A stretch of 64,000 nt of DNA, taken from NCBI RefSeq assembly GCF_900115205.1, contig NZ_FOYQ01000002.1:496001-560000 (forward strand), written 5' to 3'. The stretch's first letter is position 1, and every line of letters starts with the position of its first letter. Origin of the DNA: Robiginitalea myxolifaciens (GTDB lineage: Bacteria; Bacteroidota; Bacteroidia; Flavobacteriales; Flavobacteriaceae). Shown one piece after another: positions 17,537-26,248 of this stretch. The position numbers were made by a program, and so were the translations under genes. Under the pieces are notes generated by a model. It saw only the letters and a list, made by a program, of their open reading frames with translations. It did no database searches and had not been told where the DNA came from.

Positions 17537-18751
17537 ATGCGCATCCTGTTCCTTGGCCTTGCGGTACCCAACATGAATGAGTACCACAACATGTATACGG
17601 AACTCATGGTAGCATTCCGCGAACAGGGGCACGAGGTAGTGATCGTTGGCCCGGCCTATGATGCACAACATACCGGTGTGCAGCAGGAGGATGGATTTCA
17701 GGTCTTGCGAGTGGCCCAGATAAAGGGTTTTGGCCCGAGATTAATTCAGAAAGGCCTGACTACCGTTTTGATGCCTTACACCTATAAAAGGGCCCTGAAG
17801 CGCAGTGGCATCGATCTGAACTTTGATCTGCTGATCCTCCCTACCCCTCCCATTACCCTTACGGTTGCTGCCCAATGGCTCAAACGAAAGACAGGGCTTA
17901 AAGTTTATCTCGTCCTTCGGGACATTTTTCCGCAAAATGCCGTGGATTTAGGCATGATGCGGCCGGGAAGCCTATTGTTTAAACACTTTCGTCGCACCGA
18001 AAGAGCCCTTTACAAAGTCAGTGACTATATCGGTTGTATGTCGGCAGAGAATATGGCTTATATCCGACGACACAACCCTGAAGTCGATCCGGATAAGCTG
18101 CATTTATTGCCCAATTGGGGGGTTAAAAATGACTTATTACCTCCCGAACAGCTGGATGAAGTAAAAGCCCGCTTTGGTCTAGAGGGCAAATTTGTGGTCC
18201 TTTTTGGGGGAAACATCGGAAAACCACAGAAGATGGAAAATGTACTTGCCCTGGCCGAGGCCTGCTGTGAAATAGACGATATGCTCTTCCTCATTGTGGG
18301 TGGAGGCGTGGAAAAAGAGAGCCTGGATCGCGAGGTTGCTGCAAGAAAGATGAGCAACGTCATGGTCTGGGACTACCTGACCCGAAGTGGGTTTTTTGAA
18401 TTGATGCAGGTTGCAGATGTAGGGTTAATCTCGCTGAGCGAAGATTTTACCATTCCCAATTACCCCTCCAAGACAGTTACCTATTTCAACGCCCGCAAGC
18501 CAGTACTTGCGGCCATTGACCTGAATACGGACTATGGAAGGGATTTGGAAGAAGTAGGAGCAGGTTTCTGGGCGCACGCCCCGGATACGGAGGCGCTGAA
18601 GCAAAAACTCTTACAGCTGTATGAGAATCCTGACCTGCGAGAGACCATGGGCAATAAAGGCTATGCCCATATGGTTGCTGAATTGCAGGTGGGCAGGGCT
18701 TATGAAAAATTGGCCGCATTTACGGCTAGCCAGGGCTTTCCGCTGTCCTAG
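17537..18751 (+). CDS. WbuB-like GT4 glycosyltransferase (probable L-FucNAc transferase)
   Basis: A 404-residue GT-B protein. The segment LVLRDIFPQNAVDLGMMRPGS (about 120-140), followed by a membrane-active helix and MSAENMAYIRRHNP, is characteristic of WbuB/WcaI-like enzymes. The donor half shows VVLFGGNIGKPQKMENVLALAE and DYLTRSGFFELMQVADVGLISLSE. E. coli WbuB is linked to L-FucNAc transfer in O-antigens, and this gene begins 1 base after capG, so it probably uses the UDP-L-FucNAc made here. That substrate is an inference. Confidence 0.85.
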   Translation: MRILFLGLAVPNMNEYHNMYTELMVAFREQGHEVVIVGPAYDAQHTGVQQEDGFQVLRVAQIKGFGPRLIQKGLTTVLMPYTYKRALKRSGIDLNFDLLILPTPPITLTVAAQWLKRKTGLKVYLVLRDIFPQNAVDLGMMRPGSLLFKHFRRTERALYKVSDYIGCMSAENMAYIRRHNPEVDPDKLHLLPNWGVKNDLLPPEQLDEVKARFGLEGKFVVLFGGNIGKPQKMENVLALAEACCEIDDMLFLIVGGGVEKESLDREVAARKMSNVMVWDYLTRSGFFELMQVADVGLISLSEDFTIPNYPSKTVTYFNARKPVLAAIDLNTDYGRDLEEVGAGFWAHAPDTEALKQKLLQLYENPDLRETMGNKGYAHMVAELQVGRAYEKLAAFTASQGFPLS

Positions 18752-18804
18752 CAAGGCCTTTTCACTGGCCTAGTCGCAGGAATCGGACCATTCGTCTAGT
18801 TTAC

Positions 18805-18836
18805 TTGACTCATAGCGCCTTAAATTAATTACTTTG
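18805..18836 (+). promoter_or_regulatory. Candidate promoter for the last glycan block
   Basis: TTG at 18805-18807, a 21-base spacer, then TTACTTTG at 18829-18836 (one mismatch to the Bacteroidota -7 TAnnTTTG). A start about 7 bases on would leave a leader near 20 bases before the ATG at 18863. The 111-base gap has no clear terminator, only a short AGGCC/GGCCT hairpin at 18754-18771. Confidence 0.4.
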
Positions 18837-18862
18837 TTCTCAGCGAATCTTTCGTACCCAAC

Positions 18863-19516
18863 ATGTACAGAAAATACTTCAAACGCCTGATCGACCTGCT
18901 GATATCGGCAAGTATGTTACTCATACTGAGCCCGATACTGCTTCTCATCTCAATACTGCTCTATTTCGCGAATTCGGGGAGCGTATTCTTCCGGCAGGAA
19001 CGTCCGGGAAAGGGCGAGAAAATATTTCGAATTATCAAGTTCAAGACCATGAACGATAAGCGGGATGGCGAAGGTAAGTTGTTACCGGATAGTAAGCGAC
19101 TAACTCCCGTGGGCCGGATAATCCGAAAGACCTCCCTCGATGAGGTTCCGCAACTAATCAATGTATTCAAAGGAGACATGAGCCTGATTGGCCCGCGTCC
19201 ACTATTACCGAAGTACCTGCCTTTCTACACGGAAAAGGAACGATTGAGGCACACCGTACTACCGGGAATTACCGGTTTGGCGCAGGTATCCGGGCGAAAC
19301 CTCCTGGATTGGGATGAGCGACTTCAGAAGGACGCCGAATATGTGGAAAAGCTCAGCTTCCCCCTGGATATCAAAATTATTATACAAACTGTGATCAATG
19401 TGATTCGCTCCAAGGACAACGTTGCGGATCCAAGTTCTATAATGCTGGATTTAGATGAACAAAGAGGGCAAGCTAAAATGGGCCATCCTAACCTCGCGTT
19501 GGGGACGGAACGCTAA
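18863..19516 (+). CDS. Initiating undecaprenyl-phosphate sugar-1-phosphate transferase
   Basis: Starts repeat-unit assembly by moving a sugar-1-phosphate from a UDP-sugar to undecaprenyl phosphate. It is the minimal (PglC-like) form of 217 residues: one N-terminal hydrophobic re-entrant helix (LLISASMLLILSPILLLISIL) and the catalytic domain with FFRQERPGKGEKIFRIIKFKTM, SLDEVPQLINVFKGDMSLIGPRPLL and PGITGLAQVSGR. The Asp-Glu of SLDE is the conserved catalytic pair. UDP-L-FucNAc or one of its precursors could be the substrate. The last 62 bases overlap the next gene in another frame. Confidence 0.93.
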   Translation: MYRKYFKRLIDLLISASMLLILSPILLLISILLYFANSGSVFFRQERPGKGEKIFRIIKFKTMNDKRDGEGKLLPDSKRLTPVGRIIRKTSLDEVPQLINVFKGDMSLIGPRPLLPKYLPFYTEKERLRHTVLPGITGLAQVSGRNLLDWDERLQKDAEYVEKLSFPLDIKIIIQTVINVIRSKDNVADPSSIMLDLDEQRGQAKMGHPNLALGTER

Positions 19517-20054
19517 AGACCTGATCGAAGCTTACGGCGGAGGGCAGCTGGAAGGTTCTGAAATCTCCTTATTAATCTACGATGGGCTCCCCAGTGGGGC
19601 CGCCGAAGCCGCCGAAAGTCAGGGTGTGGAGAATATCCGCGTGCAGTTGGCGGATTTTCCATCGAAGGCGGCATACCAGCATCATTTGACCCAACTATTA
19701 CAAGACAGGGAAATTGATTATGTGCTCCTGCTCAGCTTCAAGTACCTGGTACGTGAAGAGCTGCTGAAGGCATTTCCGGGAAAGATCATCAACATACACC
19801 CATCGCTGTTCCCCAGCTTCCTCAACACCCATAAGGCTATTCAGGAGGCCCTGGACTACGGCGTTAAAATTACCGGAATTACGACCCATGTGATTGATGA
19901 ACAGGTCGATGCAGGCACCATTGTTTGTCAGGAACCCATTCGCCTGGATCCTGGGGAAACTTTTGAGACAGCCTATCCGAAATTCGCTAAAACTGCGCAA
20001 AAGATCCTCAAGGATACTATTGCGGAGATAGAAAAAGCCCAAGGCGGCAGATAA
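19455..20054 (+). CDS. PurN-like formyltransferase of the glycan locus
   Basis: A 199-residue formyltransferase-fold protein. KWAILTSRWGRNAKDLI (8-24) matches the phosphate-binding start of PurN; KIINIHPSLFPSF (110-122) and THVIDEQVDAGTIV (144-157) give the catalytic residues Asn113, His115 and Asp152, all present. True PurN belongs with purine genes; here it sits among glycan genes, 7 bases before a glycosyltransferase, so a sugar-amine acceptor with N10-formyl-tetrahydrofolate is likely. It starts 62 bases inside the preceding gene, and the first beta-strand begins at residue 8, so a later start would cut into the fold. Confidence 0.8.
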   Translation: MNKEGKLKWAILTSRWGRNAKDLIEAYGGGQLEGSEISLLIYDGLPSGAAEAAESQGVENIRVQLADFPSKAAYQHHLTQLLQDREIDYVLLLSFKYLVREELLKAFPGKIINIHPSLFPSFLNTHKAIQEALDYGVKITGITTHVIDEQVDAGTIVCQEPIRLDPGETFETAYPKFAKTAQKILKDTIAEIEKAQGGR

Positions 20055-20061
20055 CGTCCCT

Positions 20062-21177
20062 ATGAGAGTCCTCTTACTCTTAAGTCGTATTGAAAAAAGC
20101 GGCGTAGCGTTACATACCATTGACCTGATCAAAGGTTTGAAAGCAGGCGGGCACAGCGTATCGCTGATTTCGGGTGGGAATACCGACCCGGACAATCCTT
20201 ATCTGGCCAATATATATGCGGAAGCGGCAGCTTGCCTCGATTCGTCCCGGGTTTTTATTACTCCTAAGGGCATACTTCCCATAAAAATTGTCCAGGGAGT
20301 CCTGGCTACTGTGCAAATTCTCTGGTGGCTGTTGCGAACCCCTCACGATGTATTACACGTGCAGTCCCCCTACCTCACTTTTCTGCCTTGGTTATTGGGA
20401 AAACGCTTTGTGAGCACGGTGCACAATGTTCAGTTGCGTCCAAAGATCAATTATAAGAACGCTACGGCGCTTATTGCCATTAGCGAGGAGTCCAGGAATT
20501 TTGCCATTGAAACCCTTGGTGCCAAGCCTGCGTCTGTGCAGGTTGTATGCCATGGAATCCCATCCCGATTTGCTGAAAACAGCCCGGAATCACTTTTGTC
20601 CGGACTACGGAAACGCTACGGACTCCGTGATGATCGCTTGCTCATAGGTTTTGTGGGACGGATTACCCGCGAAAAGGGCCTGGATGTCCTTTTGGGATCT
20701 GCCGCCAGCCTAAAGCCGCAGCTACGGGACCATATTCAACTGGTTTTTCTGGGAGACTACTACTCGGAGGCCGATCAGAAATGGCTGGAAGACTTACTGC
20801 CTGAGGCACGCGAAACCCTGGAAATTATCCAGGTTCCTTTTCAGGATCCTAAACCGTTCTATGAATTATTCGACGTCTTTGTGCTGCCGTCCCTATCAGA
20901 GGCCTTCGGGCTGGTCTGTGTGGAAGCCATGATGAGCGGTTGCTGCACAATACGCACCGATACCAATGGTGCCCTAGATCAAATTACCGATGGGGTCGAT
21001 GGCTTTATTTATCCCAGAGCAGATCAGGGCGCCCTGCAATCCATTTTATCGCAGGTATTGGGCAATGCATCCCTTAGGGATGACGTTAGTAGCAAGGGGA
21101 AAGACAGGGCCCTTAACCATTTCACCCTGGAAGCAATGACTGAAAAGACCCTGAAGGTCTATCAAAAGTTAATGTAA
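20062..21177 (+). CDS. GT4-family glycosyltransferase
   Basis: A 371-residue GT-B enzyme. Acceptor half: MRVLLLLSRIEKSGVALHTIDLIKGL, then HDVLHVQSPY and FVSTVHNVQ. Donor half: LIGFVGRITREKGLDVLLGSA (about 193-213), VFLGDYYSEADQKWLEDLL and FVLPSLSEAFGLVCVEAMMSGC (about 271-292), the classical EX7E motif with E278 and E286 by rough count. It adds one sugar of the repeat unit; donor unknown. Seven bases follow the formyltransferase and one base is shared with the next gene (TAATG). Confidence 0.9.
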   Translation: MRVLLLLSRIEKSGVALHTIDLIKGLKAGGHSVSLISGGNTDPDNPYLANIYAEAAACLDSSRVFITPKGILPIKIVQGVLATVQILWWLLRTPHDVLHVQSPYLTFLPWLLGKRFVSTVHNVQLRPKINYKNATALIAISEESRNFAIETLGAKPASVQVVCHGIPSRFAENSPESLLSGLRKRYGLRDDRLLIGFVGRITREKGLDVLLGSAASLKPQLRDHIQLVFLGDYYSEADQKWLEDLLPEARETLEIIQVPFQDPKPFYELFDVFVLPSLSEAFGLVCVEAMMSGCCTIRTDTNGALDQITDGVDGFIYPRADQGALQSILSQVLGNASLRDDVSSKGKDRALNHFTLEAMTEKTLKVYQKLM

Positions 21178-22214
21178 TGTCGCAAACGAGCATTCGTTTA
21201 CATACTGAAAAACAAGCATGGGAGAATCTCCTGGGGCGTGTGGACACCTATGATTTTTACCACACTTTTGACTATCACCAGATCTCCAGAAATACTGGGG
21301 AATCCCCTGTTTTACTGGAATATTCGGCTGGGGATGCCCTGATACTCCTTCCGCTGCTCCTTCGGGATATTCCAGACAGCGATCTGAAGGACGCCACTTC
21401 TGTATACGGCTACGCCGGACCACTTTCCAACCTGGGAGAATCCCCTGAGGAATCGGTGGTTGCCACATACAAAGTAACCCTGGAGCACTACTTGCTGGAA
21501 ATGGGTGTCGTATCCATTTTCACCCGGATGAATCCGTTCATCCCCGGACAAAACGAGCTGTTGGAAGGCCTGGGAACCCTGCGTCCACTGGGCGATTTGG
21601 TAAATATCGACCTGACTCGCGACCTCGCGGCTTCCAGAGCGGCCTACCGTCGGGATACCAAGAGCCGGGTAAACAAAGCGCGTCGTAATTTCAAGGTTAA
21701 ACTGGCCGAAAGCCGGGAAGATGTCCTTAACTTCATCGAAGTGTATCTGATGACCATGGAAAAGCTCGATGCCGATGACAGCTATTTCTTTGACCAGGAG
21801 TATTTTTTCAATTTCCTGGATTGTGACGGTTTTCAAACAGATATCCTGCTGGCCTTAGATCTGGAAACAGATGCCGTGGCAGCCGGGTCCATGTTTGTGA
21901 AATCGAATGATATCATTCAGTATCACCTCTCAGGTACGCACCCCGATCATATGCGATTGGCACCGTCCCGCTTACTTATTGACGAGATGCGGGTACGGGG
22001 AACAGAGGAAGGATTCCGGTTTTTCAATTTAGGGGGAGGCTACCAGTGTAAGGCCGATGCCCTCTTCGATTTTAAATCATCATTTTCCGACCAGACCTAT
22101 CCCTGGATAATCTGGCGTTATATCGTAAACCCCGCGGAATACGAGAAGTTAACCCAGGCTTCAGGCGTGGGCGAAACACAATTTTTCCCGGCTTACCGGG
22201 CTCCTAAATCATAA
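21177..22214 (+). CDS. FemAB/GNAT-type acyltransferase
   Basis: A 345-residue protein of the FemAB-like (BioF2/GNAT) group. The N-terminal part has FYHTFDYHQISRNTGESPVLLEY; the C-terminal half has RAAYRRDTKSRVNKARRNF, AGSMFVKSNDIIQYHLSGT and FFNLGGGYQCKADALFDFKSSF, a motif typical of these transferases. Members attach aminoacyl or acyl groups to amino sugars or peptides. In this locus it may acylate the free amino group of a deacetylated or amino sugar. It begins at the stop of the GT4 gene (TAATG), indicating coupled translation. Acyl donor (tRNA or CoA) cannot be told from sequence. Confidence 0.75.
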   Translation: MSQTSIRLHTEKQAWENLLGRVDTYDFYHTFDYHQISRNTGESPVLLEYSAGDALILLPLLLRDIPDSDLKDATSVYGYAGPLSNLGESPEESVVATYKVTLEHYLLEMGVVSIFTRMNPFIPGQNELLEGLGTLRPLGDLVNIDLTRDLAASRAAYRRDTKSRVNKARRNFKVKLAESREDVLNFIEVYLMTMEKLDADDSYFFDQEYFFNFLDCDGFQTDILLALDLETDAVAAGSMFVKSNDIIQYHLSGTHPDHMRLAPSRLLIDEMRVRGTEEGFRFFNLGGGYQCKADALFDFKSSFSDQTYPWIIWRYIVNPAEYEKLTQASGVGETQFFPAYRAPKS

Positions 22215-22223
22215 GCAACTAAG

Positions 22224-23075
22224 ATGTTAGTATTTATAGTACCCATAAAAAGCGAACAGGTAAGTACCAACTGGAAGGTTTTTTCAGTTCTGGTAGACCG
22301 AACCCTGCGCTCCATTTGTAACCAAACCTCTGAGGATTTCCGGGTAATAGCGGTTTGCCATGAAATTCCACCCGTCGATTTTACCCACGACAAATTGGAA
22401 TTCCTTCAGGTAGATTTCGATCCGCCAACAGACGATATGATCGCCCGCACCACCCCTCAGGAGGCAGATCCTAAACACTATCGCAATGCCGCTAAGGAGG
22501 CCGACAAGGCTCGCAAGATCAAGGCAGGGATGGAGCGATCCAAGGCTTATGATCCGGATTACATCATGGTTGTTGACGCCGATGATTGTATCCACAATGG
22601 CCTGGCGCAATTCGCCTCAGACGCCAAAGACAAACCTGCCGGCTGGTTTATTAAAAAAGGGTATATCTATAACGAAGGCAGTAACCTGATCTTTCTCAAT
22701 AAAAACACCTTTAACGTGCTTTGCGGAACCTGTCTGATCGTTCGTGCCGATCTGGCGCCTCAATTGGTCAACGAGAAAGGAGAATTACCGGTGTTCAGCC
22801 ATGAGTGGGAAGCACTGCCCACAGGGGAGTCGCTGAAGCCCCTGCCTTTTGCAGGTGCCATATACAGCATTGGGAACACAGAAAATTACTGCAGTACCCC
22901 GGAAGCTGTCAAGAAAATGAATTCCTATCCCATTTTCAGCAAGTCCTTTGTTGAAAATGTCGTTCGGAAAATGGCCAAGTACCGACTAAAACTGGTGACC
23001 CCGGGCTTCCGGGAACGCTTTGGACTGGAACGCCTGGAACTGGAAGCTGCCGTAGCCCAAACACAGGAAGCCTGA
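22224..23075 (+). CDS. GT-A fold glycosyltransferase
   Basis: A 283-residue protein with a GT-A start (MLVFIVPIKS), a basic helix AAKEADKARKIKAGMERSK, and the metal-binding motif VVDADD at 116-121. This arrangement is seen in small bacterial transferases of unknown specificity. It lies 9 bases after the FemAB-like gene and 4 bases before the formyltransferase. There is no membrane segment. It is one of at least six glycosyltransferases in the locus. Donor unknown. Confidence 0.75.
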   Translation: MLVFIVPIKSEQVSTNWKVFSVLVDRTLRSICNQTSEDFRVIAVCHEIPPVDFTHDKLEFLQVDFDPPTDDMIARTTPQEADPKHYRNAAKEADKARKIKAGMERSKAYDPDYIMVVDADDCIHNGLAQFASDAKDKPAGWFIKKGYIYNEGSNLIFLNKNTFNVLCGTCLIVRADLAPQLVNEKGELPVFSHEWEALPTGESLKPLPFAGAIYSIGNTENYCSTPEAVKKMNSYPIFSKSFVENVVRKMAKYRLKLVTPGFRERFGLERLELEAAVAQTQEA

Positions 23076-23079
23076 GCTT

Positions 23080-24060
23080 ATGTCGGGGCAGCAACATAAG
23101 GCAAAAATCTGGTGCATCGGCGCCAATCTGGAATCCTTTCACAGTTTAAAATACCTGGTAGACCAGGGTTGTGAGATTACCGGCTTGATAACCCTGCCCA
23201 GCGGCCCCAATCCACAGGTTTCCGATTATTACGATTTACATCCTTTTTGCGAGCAACACGGAATTGAGACCCTGGACAGCACGAATGTGAATAGCCCGGA
23301 GACCCTGGAATCACTTGGGGCAAAGGAGGCTGATTATTTGTTTACCCTCGGATGGAGCCAAATATTCAGGGAGGATTTCATCCGTTGTTTTAGCGCATTT
23401 ATAGTAGGGACACACCCCAGTAAGCTACCCTATGGGCGTGGTCGTGCCCCCCTGCCCTGGACTATCCTGGAAGGGTTGGAAGCATCCGCCGTAAGCTTTT
23501 TTAAAATTGACACGGGTGTAGATACCGGGATGCTGCTATTCCAACGCGATTTTAATATCCCCACCCGCGCCTATGTTGGCGAACTCTATGACATCGTTGC
23601 CCGGGAACTATCCCTGGGCTTCCTTGAAATATACAAGCAGATCAGTGAAGGGGTGCCCTTTGATTTTCTGCAACAATCCGAGGAAGGAGCTACTGTACGC
23701 GGTAAAAGGACTCCGGCCGATGGCCTGTTGAGCTTCGATCGCAGCGCCGCCGATATGGATGCCCTGATTCGGGCTGTTTCCAAGCCCTATCCCGGTGCCT
23801 ATACCTACTACAAGGATGAAAAAGTCATCTTCTGGGAGGTGCGGGAAGACGAGGAAGGAAAATTTTCGGGGACCCGAGGGCAAATACTAACCCGAAAGGG
23901 TGGGGAAATCCTGGTTCAATTTGCCGATGGAAACCTTTGGTTGGGTGGAGCGACCCTGGCCAACGGGGAAATTCCCGAACCCAAATTCTTTAAAATCGGG
24001 GACAAACTGGGCTATAGTGTCCAGGACGAAATTTACAAGCTAAAAAAAGGAATAAAGTGA
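23080..24060 (+). CDS. Fmt/ArnA-like sugar formyltransferase homologue
   Basis: A 326-residue protein with an N-terminal formyltransferase fold and a C-terminal OB-like domain (from about 205). Fold signatures: IVGTHPSKLPYGRGRAPLPWTI (108-129) and FFKIDTGVDTGMLLFQ (140-155). His112 and Asp148 of the catalytic triad are present, but the Asn expected two residues before the His is Gly110. RGRAPL is shared with ArnA and sugar N-formyltransferases. It overlaps the PIG-L deacetylase by 4 bases (GTGA). A deacetylase plus formyltransferase would swap N-acetyl for N-formyl on a sugar. Methionyl-tRNA formyltransferase is unlikely in this setting. Confidence 0.82.
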   Translation: MSGQQHKAKIWCIGANLESFHSLKYLVDQGCEITGLITLPSGPNPQVSDYYDLHPFCEQHGIETLDSTNVNSPETLESLGAKEADYLFTLGWSQIFREDFIRCFSAFIVGTHPSKLPYGRGRAPLPWTILEGLEASAVSFFKIDTGVDTGMLLFQRDFNIPTRAYVGELYDIVARELSLGFLEIYKQISEGVPFDFLQQSEEGATVRGKRTPADGLLSFDRSAADMDALIRAVSKPYPGAYTYYKDEKVIFWEVREDEEGKFSGTRGQILTRKGGEILVQFADGNLWLGGATLANGEIPEPKFFKIGDKLGYSVQDEIYKLKKGIK

Positions 24061-24737
24061 TTGATTCTTTTCAGAAAATACTGGTAATCGCAGCCCACCC
24101 GGACGACGAAGTCCTGGGCGTAGGCGGAACGATACCGCTTTTGGCCCAGGCAGGTAAAACTGTGGATGTGCTGATTTTTACCGATGGCAGTAGCACCCAA
24201 TACGCCGGGGATGATAAGATCCTCGAACATAAGTTCAAGGAGGCTGAGCTTGCCATGAAAACTATGGGAGCTAATCTCCTGCCGAGGATGACTTTTCCTG
24301 ACATGCGCCTGGACACGGTGGCCCATGTCGATAAAAACTCCGCCCTTGGTGAAATTATCCAAAAAGGGCAGTACGACACGGTTTTTGTCCAGGATCACAC
24401 CGATGTTAACCGCGACCATAAGGAGATTTATGACAGTGCCGTGGTGGCCTGTCGGCCAGTGCCGGGTCAATGTGTACGTTATTTACTGAGTTACTACGTG
24501 AATTCGTCCACCGAATGGGGAAATATCCTTGGTGGCCAGTGGTTTAGCCCAAATGTTTTCGTTGATATTTCCGAGACCCTGGAGATAAAACTGAAGGCTA
24601 TGGAAGCTTATCAGACCGAACTTCGGGATCATCCCCATCCACGCAGTCTGGAAGGATTACGTACGGCCGCTGCGTATTTCGGCAATACTGTTGGCTATCA
24701 ATATGCAGAGCCATTCCGGCTGATCTTCGCGCGATAA
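24057..24737 (+). CDS. PIG-L (LmbE) family zinc deacetylase
   Basis: A 226-residue PIG-L/LmbE protein. AHPDDE at residues 13-18 binds zinc and carries the catalytic Asp; the second motif QDHTDVNRDHKEIY near 122-135 gives the third zinc ligand region. These enzymes remove N-acetyl from GlcNAc-containing substrates. The GTG start lies in the last bases of the formyltransferase gene (GTGA overlap). The gene is followed by a strong terminator, so it ends the glycan locus. BshB of bacillithiol synthesis is in this family and bshA is 9 kb away, but the operon points to glycan deacetylation. Confidence 0.85.
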   Translation: MIDSFQKILVIAAHPDDEVLGVGGTIPLLAQAGKTVDVLIFTDGSSTQYAGDDKILEHKFKEAELAMKTMGANLLPRMTFPDMRLDTVAHVDKNSALGEIIQKGQYDTVFVQDHTDVNRDHKEIYDSAVVACRPVPGQCVRYLLSYYVNSSTEWGNILGGQWFSPNVFVDISETLEIKLKAMEAYQTELRDHPHPRSLEGLRTAAAYFGNTVGYQYAEPFRLIFAR

Positions 24738-24760
24738 AAATTACAATCCATTAAGCATAA

Positions 24761-24794
24761 AAAAACCCGGTAGCCCAAATACTACCGGGTTTTT
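24761..24794. terminator. Bidirectional terminator between glycan locus and OmpA gene
   Basis: Perfect 13-base arms AAAAACCCGGTAG (24761-24773) and CTACCGGGTTTTT (24782-24794) around an 8-base loop. With A/T runs on both sides it can stop transcripts from either strand. The genes converge here. Confidence 0.93.
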
Positions 24795-24820
24795 GATTGT
24801 CTGGCAATCAGGAAAAATTG

Positions 24821-26029
24821 TTATTCGTACGCGCTGATCGTAATCTCGCTACGTCGGTTTACGGCATGTTCTGCAGCTGTACATCGGACTCCATCGGAGC
24901 AGTGATTTAGTAATTCGCTCTCACCCTTCCCTTCGGCACTAAGCCTGCTTTCGTCGATACCTGCTCCTATAAGATAGGACAGCGTTTTCTCGGCCCTGCG
25001 TTGCGACAACCAGAGGTTGTAGTCGGCATTCCCCCTGGAATCGGCATGCGCCGTAAGGGTAAACTTCAGGGTATTGTTGCGATTCATAAAATCCACGACC
25101 CGGCCCAGTACTTCTTTTGATTCGGTATTGAGGTAAGAGGAGTTCAGGGCAAAACGGACCTGACCTAATCCAGCCAGTTCTGCAGCTAAATCGGCCCGGC
25201 GCTTGGCTTCGGCCTGTCTTGCAGCTTCAGCGGCGGCTAATTCGGCTTCGCGTTGCTGTCTGAGGCGCTCTTCTTCCAAACGCATTCTTTCGGCCTGTGC
25301 AAGGCGTTCTGCCTCTGCAATAGAATCCTGACGGCGTTGGAGCGCTTCTTCCATTTCACGAATCAAGGCGAGCTTCTCCTCCCCTTTCTTACTGAGTCCT
25401 TCCACAATCCCAAATCGGCGTACTACGCCTGCAGCGTGCTGTATGTGGTTGGTCGTTTCCTCAGAAGCATCCCATTTTCCTGTAGAATTGAGGTCAACTC
25501 CCCATTTTTTAGAGAACCAAAGTCGGAATCCAACGGTACCGTTAAATGTTACCCGTCCTACGTTTGAGGCATCGGCATAACCGATCCCAACACCGAGGTA
25601 AGGGTCGAAGAAACTAGTTTCCCCGACGAGTTTATTCAGATCATAACTCAATCGGGAGTCGATAGCCCAATAAGGAATCTCCTCGGTAACGACTTGCTTT
25701 TCTACAATATTCCCTTCCATATACCGGTTGTAACTTCCGATAAGCTCGAGGCCGAGACCACTTTGGAAATATCGTCCAATACTAACACGCGAAGGAAAAG
25801 GAACAATATTCCATTTGTCTTCGATAGAAAGGAGATTGTTGAATCCGTCTCCGGAATCGTCAACGGCGTTAAATCCAAGACCAAATATCCAGGATTCCAG
25901 GACTATAGAGTCCTTTGCAGTAAGGGTCGGAATCTCAGATTCCGATGTAATTTCATTTGTCTGTGCAGTAGCGATTTGTAGGCTACTCAGGCCAATTAAG
26001 CCTGCAAGGGCATAGGTAATCAGTTTCAT
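24821..26029 (-). CDS. OmpA-family outer-membrane protein
   Basis: A 402-residue protein with a Sec signal peptide (about 1-22, ...SSLQIATAQ), an N-terminal eight-stranded-barrel-like region (about 45-205) rich in aromatic strand ends, an Ala/Glu/Arg coiled coil (about 220-285) and a C-terminal OmpA domain (about 290-400) with LKFTLTAHADSRGNADYNLWLSQRRAEKTLSYL and NRRSEI. The last domain binds peptidoglycan, so the protein ties the outer membrane to the wall. HCSDGVRCT adds two cysteines that may form a disulfide. A near-consensus -7 (TAATTTTA, complement 26049-26056) lies upstream. It is separated from cysN by 219 bases without a visible gene. Confidence 0.92.
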   Translation of the reverse strand: MKLITYALAGLIGLSSLQIATAQTNEITSESEIPTLTAKDSIVLESWIFGLGFNAVDDSGDGFNNLLSIEDKWNIVPFPSRVSIGRYFQSGLGLELIGSYNRYMEGNIVEKQVVTEEIPYWAIDSRLSYDLNKLVGETSFFDPYLGVGIGYADASNVGRVTFNGTVGFRLWFSKKWGVDLNSTGKWDASEETTNHIQHAAGVVRRFGIVEGLSKKGEEKLALIREMEEALQRRQDSIAEAERLAQAERMRLEEERLRQQREAELAAAEAARQAEAKRRADLAAELAGLGQVRFALNSSYLNTESKEVLGRVVDFMNRNNTLKFTLTAHADSRGNADYNLWLSQRRAEKTLSYLIGAGIDESRLSAEGKGESELLNHCSDGVRCTAAEHAVNRRSEITISAYE

Positions 26030-26248
26030 ATCAATGATTTGGGTACTGTAAAATTAAGGGTGTCTCCGCACAAAAGGTGGAGGATTCTGTAAATAGCGTA
26101 TTTCGTCGATCAGCTGCCGGAAATAGCCCCTGCAAAGGCAAAATGGGCCAACCCAAATTACCCCCCGTCCGATTATTGGTATCAATTTCCGGATAAGATT
26201 ATTCTCACTAAGGACTCGGTGGATTCCTTCCTTGCTGTGAATTGCGAA

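Noticed and set aside
18754-18771. AGGCC/GGCCT hairpin as terminator after the WbuB-like gene
   Set aside because: Only a 5-base stem and no T-run follow.
19455-20054. Purine-pathway PurN
   Set aside because: The fold matches, but the gene is embedded between glycan genes and its phosphate-binding start differs from the usual PurN GNGSN pattern.
24057-24737. PIG-L protein as BshB of bacillithiol synthesis
   Set aside because: The family fits, but the gene is translationally coupled to a glycan formyltransferase and lies in the glycan operon, 9 kb from bshA on the other strand.
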